This document shows, piece by piece, positions 17,154 to 28,293 of a stretch of 64,000 nt of DNA. Every line of letters starts with the position of its first letter. The first letter of the stretch is position 1. Below the pieces are notes generated by a model that was not told the DNA's origin, did no database searches, and saw nothing but the letters and a program-made list of their open reading frames with translations. This DNA comes from Thermanaeromonas sp. C210 (GTDB lineage: Bacteria > Bacillota > DSM-521 > Neomoorellales > Neomoorellaceae), in NCBI RefSeq assembly GCF_013167955.1, contig NZ_BLWF01000003.1, forward strand, positions 62,001 to 126,000. The letters run 5' to 3'. Position numbers and translations under genes: made by a program.

Positions 17154-17305
17154 AATTTGGACGCCGAAAGACATGCTTGGAAGGGATTTTTCCGGCCCCT
17201 TTCTTCCACGGCCGGCTTTTGTCTATTATACCCCCTCAGTAGGATAATTAGGGCTACTGGAGAATAAAATTCCTTTAAAAAGCAAAGTAGGGGAAGGGGA
17301 AAGGT

Positions 17306-18535
17306 TTGGTCAAAGCCCAGTTCGTGTGGGGAATCTTGTTGGGAGCGGTGTTAATACTGTCGGCCCTCTATCTTTTATTTCTCTTTTTACCGGCGCCCGT
17401 GCCGGCCCTGGTGGGTCAATATTTCAGTCCGGCCGAACTGGAGCGGGCCCGCCGGTACCAGCAGACGGTGCGCCTCCTCGGCCTGGCCGCCTATCTAACC
17501 AAGGCCGGGCTGCTATGGTGGCTCTGGTGGAGCGGCCAGGGGGCCTCCATGGCGCGGCTCGTGTTAAAGTGGTCCGGCCACCGGTACTGCCTGGCCCTCG
17601 CCCTCTTCTTTGGGGGGATTTGGCTTTTACTCAGGCTGGCCGAACTCCCCTTTACCTTCAGCAGCGGTTTTGTGGTGCAGCACCGGTGGGGCTTTTCCAC
17701 GCAAGGGCTTCTTTCCTGGTGGCTGGACTATCTCAAGGGATCTGGGCTGGACTTGCTTTTCTCCGGCATAGGAACTCTCCTATTGTTCTGGTCCACCGCG
17801 CGCTGGCCGACGGGCTGGTGGGCGGCTGCGGGACTCTTTCTGGCCGCCTGGATGGTAATCGAAACCATGCTCTGGCCCGTTTTTGTGGCCCCCCTCTTTA
17901 ACCGCTTTGAACCGGTGGCCGACGGGCCCATCAAAGATATGGTGGTTCGCCTGGCCGGCCGGGCGGGAATGGAGGTGGAGGAGGTGCTGGTGATGGACGC
18001 CAGCCGCCGGACTACCAAGGCCAACGCCTATTTTGCCGGCCTGGGCGGAACAAAGCGCATCGTCCTGTACGATACCCTATTAAAGAATTATCCCCCCGAA
18101 GAAATCGAGGCCGTGGTGGCCCATGAAATAGCCCACTGGGCGCGGGGTCACATCGTCCGGAGCCTGGTGTGGGGTATTGCGGGCGGTTTTGCTCTGTTTG
18201 GGGCTTTATACGCCGTACTGCGGATTTCGGCGCCGGGGGAAGCACTTCGCGGAGGGCCCTATGCCCCCCATATCCTGATTATCATATGGCTTTTCTTCCA
18301 CCTCCTTTCCTTCCTCGCACTGCCGGTGCAAAATTCCCTTTCCCGACAGCTTGAGAGGGAGGCCGACCGGGTAGCCTTAGAGCTAACCGGTAACATCCCC
18401 GCCATGGTTCAACTTCACGTGGACCTGGCCCGCTGTAATCTGCAGGATGTGGCTCCGGCACCCTTTGTGGAGTGGTTGACCTATTCCCATCCCGCCCCCT
18501 GGCGCCGTATCGAGGCGGCTCTAAAGGCGTGGTAA
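17306..18535 (+). CDS. M48 (Ste24-like) membrane metalloprotease
   Basis: This zinc endopeptidase of the CAAX-protease-1/Ste24 class has 409 residues and a TTG start. There are about seven membrane helices, the zinc motif HEIAHWARGH (about 273-282), and a downstream glutamate in QLEREADRVALELTG. The segment FVAPLFNRFEPVADGPIKDMVVRLA is typical for Ste24 rather than the shorter HtpX. Such enzymes take part in membrane protein quality control. The gene stands alone between the dsr terminator and the insertion sequence. Confidence 0.88.
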   Translation: MVKAQFVWGILLGAVLILSALYLLFLFLPAPVPALVGQYFSPAELERARRYQQTVRLLGLAAYLTKAGLLWWLWWSGQGASMARLVLKWSGHRYCLALALFFGGIWLLLRLAELPFTFSSGFVVQHRWGFSTQGLLSWWLDYLKGSGLDLLFSGIGTLLLFWSTARWPTGWWAAAGLFLAAWMVIETMLWPVFVAPLFNRFEPVADGPIKDMVVRLAGRAGMEVEEVLVMDASRRTTKANAYFAGLGGTKRIVLYDTLLKNYPPEEIEAVVAHEIAHWARGHIVRSLVWGIAGGFALFGALYAVLRISAPGEALRGGPYAPHILIIIWLFFHLLSFLALPVQNSLSRQLEREADRVALELTGNIPAMVQLHVDLARCNLQDVAPAPFVEWLTYSHPAPWRRIEAALKAW

Positions 18536-18560
18536 GTACCGCAATACTTCTAGCCTGGAG

Positions 18561-19968
18561 TGCTAATTAGGCTCTATGTCAATAGTTGTGGGATTAGATT
18601 TTGGGGGCAGCATCCCAGAAACATTTTCTTGATGAAATGGGTACGATTGCCAAAGCCAAAACTTAAGCGTTTTAACATTTTAATTAAGGTGTTTTTACCT
18701 TCAATATAGCCATTAGTATACCGCCGACCTTGTTGAGTATATGTTACCAAATTTAATATTTCTGACCTCCAAGACTTGATAGTACGCGCCCATACCCGTC
18801 CTTCTGCATCTTCGGCGCATTCGGCATTTATGAGCCAACGGCTTAAGGCAGCTTGAGCCTCCTCTACCCGGTCCATCTTTAGGATCTGGCGCAAATCTTC
18901 CTTTAGCTGGTATAGTTCATAGAGGGACGGGTATTTATTTCTAATTTTTTCTAACGTCTCTCGTTGTCTGGGAGTAAGTCTCTCCTTAGCCTTAATCAAA
19001 GGTAGGCGAGGTATGTTCTCCTTGCTTGCTTCTTGTTCTACTTTCCGGGCTTCATTTAGGCGACGGTTGGCGTCCTGAATTACATGGAAGGGGTCTACTA
19101 TTATCTTGGCTGAAGGAAAAACCGTTTTGATTAACTTCCGCCAAGAGTCTTTCATATCAATTACTACCGCCTCTACTTTCACCCCGGCTTCTTTGAGCCC
19201 CTCTAGATAAGCCCTTATAGTAGCCGTTCTCACGTCCTCTAAAATACTCAAAGGTCTCTTGTCCGGTGCTAACCTCCCTACTACGCATACAAAATCCTTC
19301 CCGCTAAAGGATAGCTCATCTAAGGTTAACACTACGGGCCCTTGAGTATCATCCCCGCGAAGACCGGGCTGGATATACTTGTCCACTATTCTTATAACCC
19401 TACCAGGAGTGAGGTTTAATATTTGGGCAGCACCGGTAAAGCTCATCCTCTGGGCATAATAAACTACTATCTGCACCCCTAATTTTGTAAATCTGGCCCA
19501 GGCGTTGGTACCCGGAGGACGAAGGGTATAAGTCTTCTTACAACGATAACACTTATACCGTACCGGCACCCAAGAGAGAATAACCCACCTCCCGTATAAA
19601 AAAGCATGACGAACTTTCCTTTCTTTGGGCTTCTTCTCCCTTCCCTTTAAAAAGCCATGTCTATGTAATTTGCCTTCGTTGCATGCCGGACATACGGCTG
19701 GAGGGTCTATGGTCACCCTTAACACAATATCTCCCTGGTCGCGAGGTGCTTCTAAAATAGTCTGTAGTATTTTCCCAAAATTCTCTTGTCCTTCAAGAGT
19801 GAACGTGTTAATCTTATGCATGGGGGCACTCCTTTCTTCTAGGGGCTTCTGGTTACTAACTTTAATTGGATGTGCCCCCGTCCTTTTCCTCCTTTTCTTC
19901 TAACTCACCCCCTCTTCCCCCTCTACTTAACCCTTTCCCACACTTTTTATTATAGAGCCTGCTAATTA
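18561..19968. mobile_element. ISL3-family insertion sequence with target duplication
   Basis: The element spans 18570-19959 (1390 bp). Its ends are imperfect inverted repeats beginning GGCTCTAT (18570) and ATAGAGCC (ends 19959). Both sides are flanked by the identical 9-mer TGCTAATTA (18561-18569 and 19960-19968). ISL3 elements normally make 8-bp duplications, and one of the nine bases could belong to an end. The intact transposase and perfect duplication suggest a fairly recent insertion. It sits one base before the -35 box of alaS. Confidence 0.9.
18574..19821 (-). CDS. ISL3-family transposase
   Basis: This DDE transposase of 415 residues is coded inside the insertion sequence, and its stop codon lies in the terminal repeat. 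The N-terminus has zinc-finger cysteines (CPACNEGKLHRHG and CYRCKKTY). The catalytic acidic residues are probably in LTLDELSF, VVIDMKDSW, IVDPFHVIQDANRR and YIEGKNTLIKMLKR, which together are characteristic of ISL3. No frameshift or internal stop is seen, so it may still be active. Confidence 0.93.
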   Translation of the reverse strand: MHKINTFTLEGQENFGKILQTILEAPRDQGDIVLRVTIDPPAVCPACNEGKLHRHGFLKGREKKPKERKVRHAFLYGRWVILSWVPVRYKCYRCKKTYTLRPPGTNAWARFTKLGVQIVVYYAQRMSFTGAAQILNLTPGRVIRIVDKYIQPGLRGDDTQGPVVLTLDELSFSGKDFVCVVGRLAPDKRPLSILEDVRTATIRAYLEGLKEAGVKVEAVVIDMKDSWRKLIKTVFPSAKIIVDPFHVIQDANRRLNEARKVEQEASKENIPRLPLIKAKERLTPRQRETLEKIRNKYPSLYELYQLKEDLRQILKMDRVEEAQAALSRWLINAECAEDAEGRVWARTIKSWRSEILNLVTYTQQGRRYTNGYIEGKNTLIKMLKRLSFGFGNRTHFIKKMFLGCCPQNLIPQLLT

Positions 19969-19998
19969 TTGACAAGGGAGCGCAAGTCAAGGTATAAT
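19969..19998 (+). promoter_or_regulatory. Sigma-A promoter of alaS
   Basis: TTGACA (19969-19974) and TATAAT (19993-19998) are perfect consensus boxes 18 bp apart. The TGCTAATTA target duplication ends at 19968, so the insertion sequence removed nothing from the core promoter but replaced whatever lay upstream. Confidence 0.85.
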
Positions 19999-20012
19999 GA
20001 AGGCAAATTTAG

Positions 20013-22745
<2,733 letters not shown>

Positions 22746-22749
22746 TGAT

Positions 22750-22995
22750 ATGCAGGAAACCATGATGTTTAAAATGGAAAAAGAGGAAAAAATAAGAGTA
22801 AGGGATGTGTTAAGGGAAGTTAAGGCGGCCCTCGAGGAAAGGGGATATAACCCCATTAATCAGCTGGTCGGGTATCTTTTATCTGGCGACCCTGCTTACA
22901 TTACCAGCCATAGGGGCGCCCGTAATTTGATTCGCAGGGTTGAGCGGGATGAAATCTTGGAGGAATTGCTCAATCATTATTTAAAGGAGGAATAG
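22750..22995 (+). CDS. ireB: IreB family regulatory phosphoprotein
   Basis: This small protein (81 residues, UPF0297) follows alaS in most Firmicutes and matches yrzL of B. subtilis. In Enterococcus, IreB is a substrate of the IreK kinase and affects cell-wall stress resistance. The core [28 protein letters not shown] and [29 protein letters not shown] is well conserved. AAGGAG lies 8 bp before the start, inside the end of alaS. Confidence 0.93.
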   Translation: MQETMMFKMEKEEKIRVRDVLREVKAALEERGYNPINQLVGYLLSGDPAYITSHRGARNLIRRVERDEILEELLNHYLKEE

Positions 22996-22999
22996 CCCC

Positions 23000-23314
23000 T
23001 TGGCTCTCTCCGACGTGGAGCTCACGGTGAACTTGTATGCGGAGGGGGAAAAGTTCTTCGACCTCCTTAAGGCTGCCATCCGTGATTGGCGGAGCTCCCC
23101 ATGGGGGCATGAACGGGAACGGGCCGGCTATGCCCTGGAGCTGTACCGGCGGGGATTGGACGTCTTGCGGGCCCATTTAGAAGAGGCGCGCGCCAGGGCC
23201 GAAGTGGGTTACTTTACCGCGGAGGACGAAAGGCTTCTTTCGCGGGCGGAAGGGCGCCTCCTGTACTGGGAAAAAAAATTGGCGGAATTGACGGAGGGAG
23301 TCGTCGAAAAGTAG
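23000..23314 (+). CDS. Hypothetical small helical protein
   Basis: This frame of 104 residues starts at TTG 23000, 4 bp after ireB and preceded by AAAGGAGG within its end. The product is soluble, predicted mostly helical and rich in charged residues (RRGLDVLRAHLEEARARAEVGYF and RAEGRLLYWEKKLAEL look like two antiparallel helices). I do not recognise the family. Codon use and the ribosome site agree with the neighbours, so it is probably real and cotranscribed with ireB. Confidence 0.65.
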   Translation: MALSDVELTVNLYAEGEKFFDLLKAAIRDWRSSPWGHERERAGYALELYRRGLDVLRAHLEEARARAEVGYFTAEDERLLSRAEGRLLYWEKKLAELTEGVVEK

Positions 23315-23383
23315 GGAACAGGACGGATCGCAGGTAAGGGAGAGGTAAGTTCCTTCCGTCCTGGAGGAGAGGGAAATCGGTCT

Positions 23384-24331
23384 TTGCGTTATGTTAAGCT
23401 GGGTAGGACGGATCTTTACGTTTCGCGCCTGTGCCTGGGAACCTTGCCCCTGGGACCCCTCCAGGCCGGGCTGGAATTGGCCGCCGGGGCATCGCTAATT
23501 AGAGCGGCCCTGGAGCAGGGGATAAACTTTATAGACACGGCCGAGAGCTACGGCACTTACCCCTATATTCGGGCAGCCCTGCGCGGGTGGACAAAGCCGG
23601 TAGTAGTGGCCACCAAGTCTTATGCCTACACCCGGGAGGGAATGGCTGCAAGCCTGGAAAAGGCTCGCCGGGAATTGGACCGCGATGTCATCGAAGTTTT
23701 CCTCTTACATGAGCAGGAGTCGGCCCTTACCATTGCCGGGCACCGGGAGGCCCTCGAGTACCTCTTAGAGGCCAGGGCCCGTGGACTGGTCCGGGCGGTA
23801 GGCCTCTCCACCCATGCCGTGGCGGCGGTTAGGGCGGCTGCCCAACTCCCTGAAATTGATGTAATTCATCCCCTCCTCAACGTCGAAGGTATCGGTATTT
23901 TGGACGGCACTATTCAGGACATGCTGGAGGCGGTGGAAGGGGCGGCCCGGGCAGGTAAGGGCATCTATGCCATGAAGGCTCTGGGGGGCGGGCACCTAAT
24001 TAAAAAGGCCCGGGAGGCCCTGGACTTCGTGTATCAACTGCCCTTCGTACATTCGGTGGCAGTGGGTATGCAGTCGGAAGCCGAGGTATTGGTAAACGTG
24101 GCCTGGAGTCGGGGGGAAGAGCCGCCTTTTGATGTATTGCAGGTGACCCGGCAAAAGGAGCGGCGGCTCCATATTGAAGAGTGGTGTACCGGCTGCGGCC
24201 GGTGTACCGGCTACTGCCCGCAAGGAGCCCTGCGGGTGAACGGGTGGCGGGTGGTGGTAGATCGCAATAAGTGCCTTTTGTGCGGCTACTGCGCCCCGGC
24301 CTGCCGCGATTTTTGTTTAAAGGTGATTTGA
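23384..24331 (+). CDS. Aldo/keto reductase with C-terminal ferredoxin domain
   Basis: This fused protein has 315 residues and a TTG start. The N-terminal TIM-barrel (about 1-255) has the aldo/keto reductase residues Asp and Tyr in FIDTAESYGTYP, Lys in VVATKSYAY and His in VFLLHEQES. The C-terminus (about 260-315) carries two [4Fe-4S] motifs, CTGCGRCTGYCP and CLLCGYCAPAC. Such fusions are common in anaerobes and probably couple ferredoxin to reduction of an unknown carbonyl compound. It lies 3 bp before ruvX in the backbone operon. Confidence 0.87.
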   Translation: MRYVKLGRTDLYVSRLCLGTLPLGPLQAGLELAAGASLIRAALEQGINFIDTAESYGTYPYIRAALRGWTKPVVVATKSYAYTREGMAASLEKARRELDRDVIEVFLLHEQESALTIAGHREALEYLLEARARGLVRAVGLSTHAVAAVRAAAQLPEIDVIHPLLNVEGIGILDGTIQDMLEAVEGAARAGKGIYAMKALGGGHLIKKAREALDFVYQLPFVHSVAVGMQSEAEVLVNVAWSRGEEPPFDVLQVTRQKERRLHIEEWCTGCGRCTGYCPQGALRVNGWRVVVDRNKCLLCGYCAPACRDFCLKVI

Positions 24332-24334
24332 CCT

Positions 24335-24760
24335 TTGCGGGTAATGGGACTGGACGTAGGGGAGAAAACCATCGGCGTGGCCGTAAGCGATCCCCTGGGC
24401 TGGACGGCCCAGGGCGTGACAACCCTGAAGCGCGGCGAGAGGCTGGAGGAGGATCTCAGGGCTTTAGAGGCCCTGGCTAAGGAGTACGGGGTAGATCAAG
24501 TGGTGGTAGGTTTACCCCGGAATATGAACGGAAGCCTGGGGCCCCAGGCGGAGAAGGTTCTGGCCTTTATCCGGGCGGCGAGGGAATTCCTGGGGCTGCC
24601 GGTAGTTCCCTGGGATGAGCGATTGACTACGGTGGAGGCCGAAAGGCTTCTGGTGGAGGCGGACCTTTCCCGCCGCCGGCGAAAAAGGATCGTGGATCGC
24701 CTGGCAGCCGTGCTGATCCTCCAAAGTTATCTTGACTGCCACCCGTCCGATAGGGTATGA
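24335..24760 (+). CDS. ruvX: YqgF/RuvX family nuclease
   Basis: This RNase H-fold protein of 141 residues is linked to 16S rRNA 5' processing and proposed as a Holliday junction resolvase. The acidic residues sit in VMGLDVGEKTIGVAVSD, VVGLPRNMNGSLGPQ, and WDERLTTVEAERLL; the C-terminus has IVDRLAAVLILQSYLD. TTG is the start. The gene order alaS-ireB-ruvX-DUF1292-mltG is the Firmicute norm. Confidence 0.92.
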   Translation: MRVMGLDVGEKTIGVAVSDPLGWTAQGVTTLKRGERLEEDLRALEALAKEYGVDQVVVGLPRNMNGSLGPQAEKVLAFIRAAREFLGLPVVPWDERLTTVEAERLLVEADLSRRRRKRIVDRLAAVLILQSYLDCHPSDRV

Positions 24761-24794
24761 TGGGTCCAACCCTAATATAAATTGAGGTGAGGAA

Positions 24795-25055
24795 ATGGCC
24801 TGCCAGGAAAACACCATTCTGTTACGCGACGAAGAAGGGCAGGAACACGAATTTTTAGTGGTGGATATCTTGGAGGTAGACGATGAGGAATACGCCGTCC
24901 TGTTACCCGTGGTAGACAGCGCCGACGAAGCCATCGTCTTAAAGATAGGCAGGGACGAAGAGGGTCGAGAAGTGCTCTACGCAATCGAGGATGAAGAGGA
25001 GTGGGAACGGGTAGTAGAAGCCTGGGACGAGCTGGTGGACGAAGAGGAAAACTAA
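24795..25055 (+). CDS. DUF1292 family protein (YrzB-like)
   Basis: This very acidic protein of 86 residues (many Glu and Asp, DEEGQEHEFLVVDILEVDDEEYAVLLP) matches DUF1292, a family of unknown function that follows ruvX across Firmicutes. GAGGTGAGGAA before ATG 24795 is the ribosome site. A rho-independent terminator 4 bases after the stop ends the alaS operon. Confidence 0.88.
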   Translation: MACQENTILLRDEEGQEHEFLVVDILEVDDEEYAVLLPVVDSADEAIVLKIGRDEEGREVLYAIEDEEEWERVVEAWDELVDEEEN

Positions 25056-25058
25056 TTG

Positions 25059-25087
25059 AGAACCCGCAGTTGCGGGTTCTTTCTATT
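25059..25087 (+). terminator. Terminator after the alaS-ruvX operon
   Basis: AGAACCCGCA (25059-25068) pairs with TGCGGGTTCT (25071-25080), followed by TTCTATTT. The stem is perfect over ten pairs (the innermost may open, since the drawn loop is only two bases). Confidence 0.85.
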
Positions 25088-25142
25088 TAACGGGGCGGCC
25101 GGCGGGGCATATTATGTATAAGATAACCCGCCGGGGGAAGGG

Positions 25143-26453
25143 ATGGGCGTGAAAAAGTATGTTTGGGTCCTGTTGCTGGTCGGGAGCCTGCCGGCCTTGC
25201 TGGGAGGGAGCTCCTTATTGGGCCAACGTATTTGGCCTGCTGTATACGTGGGAGACACGTACCTGGGAGGTATGAAGGCCGAAGAAGGGCGCCGCGCTTT
25301 GGTGGATTTAGCCCTGCGGGAAGCGGCCAGGCCGGTGCAGCTTCGGTGGGAGGACCGGGTGTTGACCACGACCCCGGGGGCCCTGGGGCTAACGGTAGAT
25401 GTGGAGGCCACTTTGGCCCGGGCCTTGGCTGTTGGGCGCACCGGCCCGTGGTGGGAGAGGCTTTCGTACTTGTGGCCCGCCAGGAAGTACTACCTTGATC
25501 CCGTCTACCGCTATGAAAAGGATAAGGCCCATTCCGAACTTGAGGGGCTCATAGGCCCCTTACGCGTTGATCCCCAGGATGCCCGGCTGGAACTGGATGC
25601 CGGGGGTCGGCCGCGGGTGGTTCCCGGCCGGGAAGGCAGAGCCGTGGTGATCGAAGACCTGTGGGTGGCCCTTCAGGCGAGCTTAAATCAAGGTTCCGGG
25701 CAACCGGTGGAGATACCGACCCGCGGGCTGGCCCCCAATGTGTCAACGGAAGAGATAGCCGGGCGCCGCATTACTAACGCGGTGAGCAGTTTTACCACTT
25801 ATTTCAACCCGTCCGATGAAAACCGCACCCATAACATCCTTCTGGCGGCCCAGGCCCTGGACGGGAAATGGCTTAAACCGGGGGAGGAAATTTCCTTTAA
25901 CGAACTGGTGGGCCCCAGGACGGTGGAGCGGGGATACCGGGAGGCCCTGGTCATTGAAGCTGCCGAATTCATTCCGGGCGTGGGAGGAGGCGTCTGTCAG
26001 GTTTCCAGTACCCTCTACAATGCGGCCCTGCAGGCAGGAATGACGATAGTGGAGAGGCAGCCCCACGCCCTAAAGGTGGACTACGTCCCCCCGGGCCTCG
26101 ACGCCACCGTGGCCTACGGCCTCATCGACCTCCGTTTGCGAAACGACACCCCTTACTGGTATTGGCTCAAGGCCCAGGTGAAGGGCAACAGCCTGACCTT
26201 TACCTTTTACGGCCCGCCCGAAGCGCCCCGCATGGAAGTAGTTTCCGAAATAATCGAGAAAATTCCACCGCCCCTCCGGATCAAAGAAGAAGTATCGCTG
26301 CCGGCCGGCAAGACCCTAGTAGAAAGGGAAGGTAAGCCGGGATACCGGGTTCGGGTCATGCGCCGGGGGTTCATTAACGGAAGCTGGACGGAAGAAAGGG
26401 TTTCCCTGGACTACTATTTTCCCCTTCCCCGGGTAGTCGTCCGGGGACCGTGA
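25143..26453 (+). CDS. VanW/YoaR-like cell-wall protein with G5 domain
   Basis: This membrane-anchored extracellular protein has 436 residues. Residues 7-28 form one N-terminal helix. Two peptidoglycan-binding-4-like segments follow (about 35-200, AVYVGDTYLGGMKAEEGRRAL). The VanW domain (about 210-345) has TYFNPSDENRTHNILLAAQALDG, EEISFNELVGPRT and GGGVCQVSSTLYNAAL. A G5 domain ends the protein (EEVSLPAGKTLVEREGKPGYRV). The family is linked to cell-wall functions without a defined reaction; vancomycin resistance should not be inferred. It precedes mltG, another wall enzyme. Confidence 0.87.
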   Translation: MGVKKYVWVLLLVGSLPALLGGSSLLGQRIWPAVYVGDTYLGGMKAEEGRRALVDLALREAARPVQLRWEDRVLTTTPGALGLTVDVEATLARALAVGRTGPWWERLSYLWPARKYYLDPVYRYEKDKAHSELEGLIGPLRVDPQDARLELDAGGRPRVVPGREGRAVVIEDLWVALQASLNQGSGQPVEIPTRGLAPNVSTEEIAGRRITNAVSSFTTYFNPSDENRTHNILLAAQALDGKWLKPGEEISFNELVGPRTVERGYREALVIEAAEFIPGVGGGVCQVSSTLYNAALQAGMTIVERQPHALKVDYVPPGLDATVAYGLIDLRLRNDTPYWYWLKAQVKGNSLTFTFYGPPEAPRMEVVSEIIEKIPPPLRIKEEVSLPAGKTLVEREGKPGYRVRVMRRGFINGSWTEERVSLDYYFPLPRVVVRGP

Positions 26454-26479
26454 TTCCCTGTGCTAGGGTCCTCCTTTCC

Positions 26480-26686
26480 GGTGGGCCTGGTCGCCACACC
26501 CCGTTGCGGGCACTCGAGCCCGGGCGGCTGTTAGCTTCGGGTGCCCCTGGGTTGAGGGGCTTCTTTCCGAGGCTGAGGACCCCTCCTAAATCCACCGGCT
26601 GAGTTTGGCCCGCGAGGCTCACGGAGTGAGGAGGAGCCTAAATCTCATGTGGCCAAAAGGTGGAGATGGCTCAGGGTTGAGACGAG
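26480..26686 (+). repeat. GC-rich structured intergenic element, copy B
   Basis: No gene lies here. CTGAGTTTGGCC (26600-26611) pairs in two steps with GGCCAAA (26651-26657) and CTCAG (26670-26674). Inside them GGCTC (26616) and GAGCC (26634) form a hairpin. ATCTC and GAGAT across that stem could make a pseudoknot. A longer-range CCGGTGG/CCACCGG pair (about 26479 and 26592) encloses the left part. The last 75 bp match copy A closely, and the left part shares GAGCCCGGG with copy C. It ends exactly at the mltG -35 box. Confidence 0.5.
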
Positions 26687-26716
26687 GTGACAAGCCTGTT
26701 TCCCTCTTGCTATAAT
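26687..26716 (+). promoter_or_regulatory. Promoter of mltG
   Basis: GTGACA (26687-26692) and TATAAT (26711-26716) are 18 bp apart. A GTG start at 26687 would place the promoter inside the gene, so the mltG start must lie downstream. Confidence 0.7.
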
Positions 26717-26743
26717 GAAATAAAAAGCTGGAGGGAGAGATTG

Positions 26744-27808
26744 GTGGGACAACCGCCAGGGTTGTTAGGTAAAATTGGAAGGTGGAAAGGGCGGCGCCTG
26801 GGGCTGGGCGCATCCCTCCTGGCCGCGGCTTTAATCCTCGCCTTAACCGTAAGCTGGGCCTGGTGGCAAAGCCTTATGGCCCCGGCAGGAGCAGAAGGTG
26901 CGCCGCCGGTTAAAGTGACCATTCCCGCCGGTGCCACGGCCGCAGAGATCGGCCGCTTGCTGGAAGACCACGGCATAATCCGCAGCGCCCGGGCCTTCGG
27001 CTTTTATGCTGCCCGGCAGAAGGCCGACCAGAAGCTAAAGCCCGGGATATACCTCCTAAGCCCAGGGGAAAACCTGTCACAAATCCTGGAGCATCTGGTA
27101 GCAGGCCGTGTAATGGAAGAAGAATTCACCATCCCCGAAGGCTTTACCCTTAAGCAGATTGCCCGCGTCCTGGCCGAGAAGGGTTTGGTGACGGAGGACG
27201 AATTCTGGCAGGCAGCGGCCAAACCCTATAACTACCCGTTCCTAGAAGGGATATCGCCGGGTACCCATTACCTGGAAGGTTTCTTGTTCCCCGATACATA
27301 TCGGGTACCGGCGGGGACTACGGCGGAAGCCATTATTCGGCTGATGCTGGACCGCTTCCAGCAAGTTTATAACGAAATTGAGGAGGAACGTGCCCCCGGC
27401 CTGGAACTCGATACCCTCGAAATCGTTACCCTGGCCTCCATAGTAGAGAAGGAAGCCAAATTAGATAGAGAGCGCCCCCTTGTAGCAGGGGTGTTCTTGA
27501 ACCGGCTGCGACGGGGGATGAAGCTGGAATCCTGTGCCACGGTAGAGTATTTACTGGAGACTCCCAAGCCGGTTCTGACCTATGAGGATTTACAGATCGA
27601 GTCCCCTTACAACACCTACCAAGTCATGGGCCTACCCCCAGGGCCTATTGGCTCTCCAGGTCGAGCTTCCCTTCTGGCCGCCCTTAATCCCGCCCGTACT
27701 GATTACCTCTATTTTGCGGCCCGGCCCGACGGTTCCCACGAGTTCAGCCGGAGCTTGCGAGAGCACTTGGCAGCCGTGAGTCGTTATCAAATTAAACCGT
27801 CGCGCTAG
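26744..27808 (+). CDS. mltG: Endolytic murein transglycosylase MltG
   Basis: This membrane-bound lytic transglycosylase ends nascent peptidoglycan strands. The start at GTG 26744 has GGAGGGAG 6 bp before it. The 354 residues have one N-terminal membrane helix (LGASLLAAALILALTVSWAWW), a LysM-like region (VTIPAGATAAEIGRLLEDHGII) and the YceG catalytic domain with the active-site Glu in ASIVEKEAKLDRERPLVAGVFLNRL and the YNTYQVMGLPPGPIGSPG motif. It closes the alaS-to-mltG backbone, as in B. subtilis (yrrL). Confidence 0.93.
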   Translation: MGQPPGLLGKIGRWKGRRLGLGASLLAAALILALTVSWAWWQSLMAPAGAEGAPPVKVTIPAGATAAEIGRLLEDHGIIRSARAFGFYAARQKADQKLKPGIYLLSPGENLSQILEHLVAGRVMEEEFTIPEGFTLKQIARVLAEKGLVTEDEFWQAAAKPYNYPFLEGISPGTHYLEGFLFPDTYRVPAGTTAEAIIRLMLDRFQQVYNEIEEERAPGLELDTLEIVTLASIVEKEAKLDRERPLVAGVFLNRLRRGMKLESCATVEYLLETPKPVLTYEDLQIESPYNTYQVMGLPPGPIGSPGRASLLAALNPARTDYLYFAARPDGSHEFSRSLREHLAAVSRYQIKPSR

Positions 27809-28140
27809 CATATAATATTTTGGGACCGATCTACTGGTCAGGCGCTATCAGGTATTTCTAATGCCGACAAAATTTTTGCCCATGGGTTTTATTTATAGCA
27901 GGAATCTGGTTATATATATCGAAATATAATATACAAAAGTAGAGACCTAATGGTTGTTCTTGTAACCACAAAATAAATTGGAGCTCTGTATTTTAAGAAA
28001 GGGATATTTCCTCCTCTTGCCTTAGGTCAAAATAGAGGAAATAAAGACATAGTTAACAGTACGTCCGGCAGCGGTACCCGTGAATGATTCAGAAATCACA
28101 TGCTGCGTTTGAGGTACGCTGGACGGACGTTTAAAGGGGG
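27809..28140 (+). promoter_or_regulatory. Leader region with two hairpins before the YeiH gene
   Basis: This AT-rich stretch has no large gene. ATTTCCTC (28006-28013) pairs with GAGGAAAT (28035-28042). A larger imperfect stem follows: ACGTCCGGCAGCGGTAC (28061-28077) against GTACGCTGGACGGACGT (28114-28130), with GTGA/TCAC nested in the loop. I recognise no known riboswitch class. The folds could regulate the exporter gene, but this is only an inference from position. Confidence 0.4.
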
Positions 28141-28278
28141 GTGATAGGAGAAAAGGAGCGCAAGCACAAAGGAATGCCAGGAGGTGGTGCGGGCGAGACA
28201 GTAATATGGAGGGGCGGTTATATAGCCTGTGGTTGTTGTCAAGAGGAGGAGCAAGAAGGGGATGACACTCCAAAGTAA
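28141..28278 (+). CDS. Possible 45-residue cysteine-containing protein
   Basis: A short open frame from GTG 28141 to TAA 28278 lies 15 bp before the YeiH gene. It encodes a charged N-terminus (GEKERKHKGMPGGGAGE) and a compact YIACGCCQEEEQEGDD segment with three close cysteines. A purine-rich AAAGGGGG directly abuts the GTG, which is closer than ideal. The CGCC group next to sulfur genes could bind a metal or sulfane sulfur. I know no family, and it may be spurious. Confidence 0.4.
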   Translation: MIGEKERKHKGMPGGGAGETVIWRGGYIACGCCQEEEQEGDDTPK

Positions 28279-28293
28279 AATGGAGGTGGAATA

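Noticed and set aside
25143-26453. Vancomycin-resistance gene (VanW)
   Set aside because: Only the domain name relates to resistance. The G5 and peptidoglycan-binding context is a general cell-wall protein, and no vanHAX genes are present.
26687-26743. GTG 26687 as the mltG start
   Set aside because: TATAAT and a matching -35 lie inside this extension, and a good ribosome site precedes GTG 26744.
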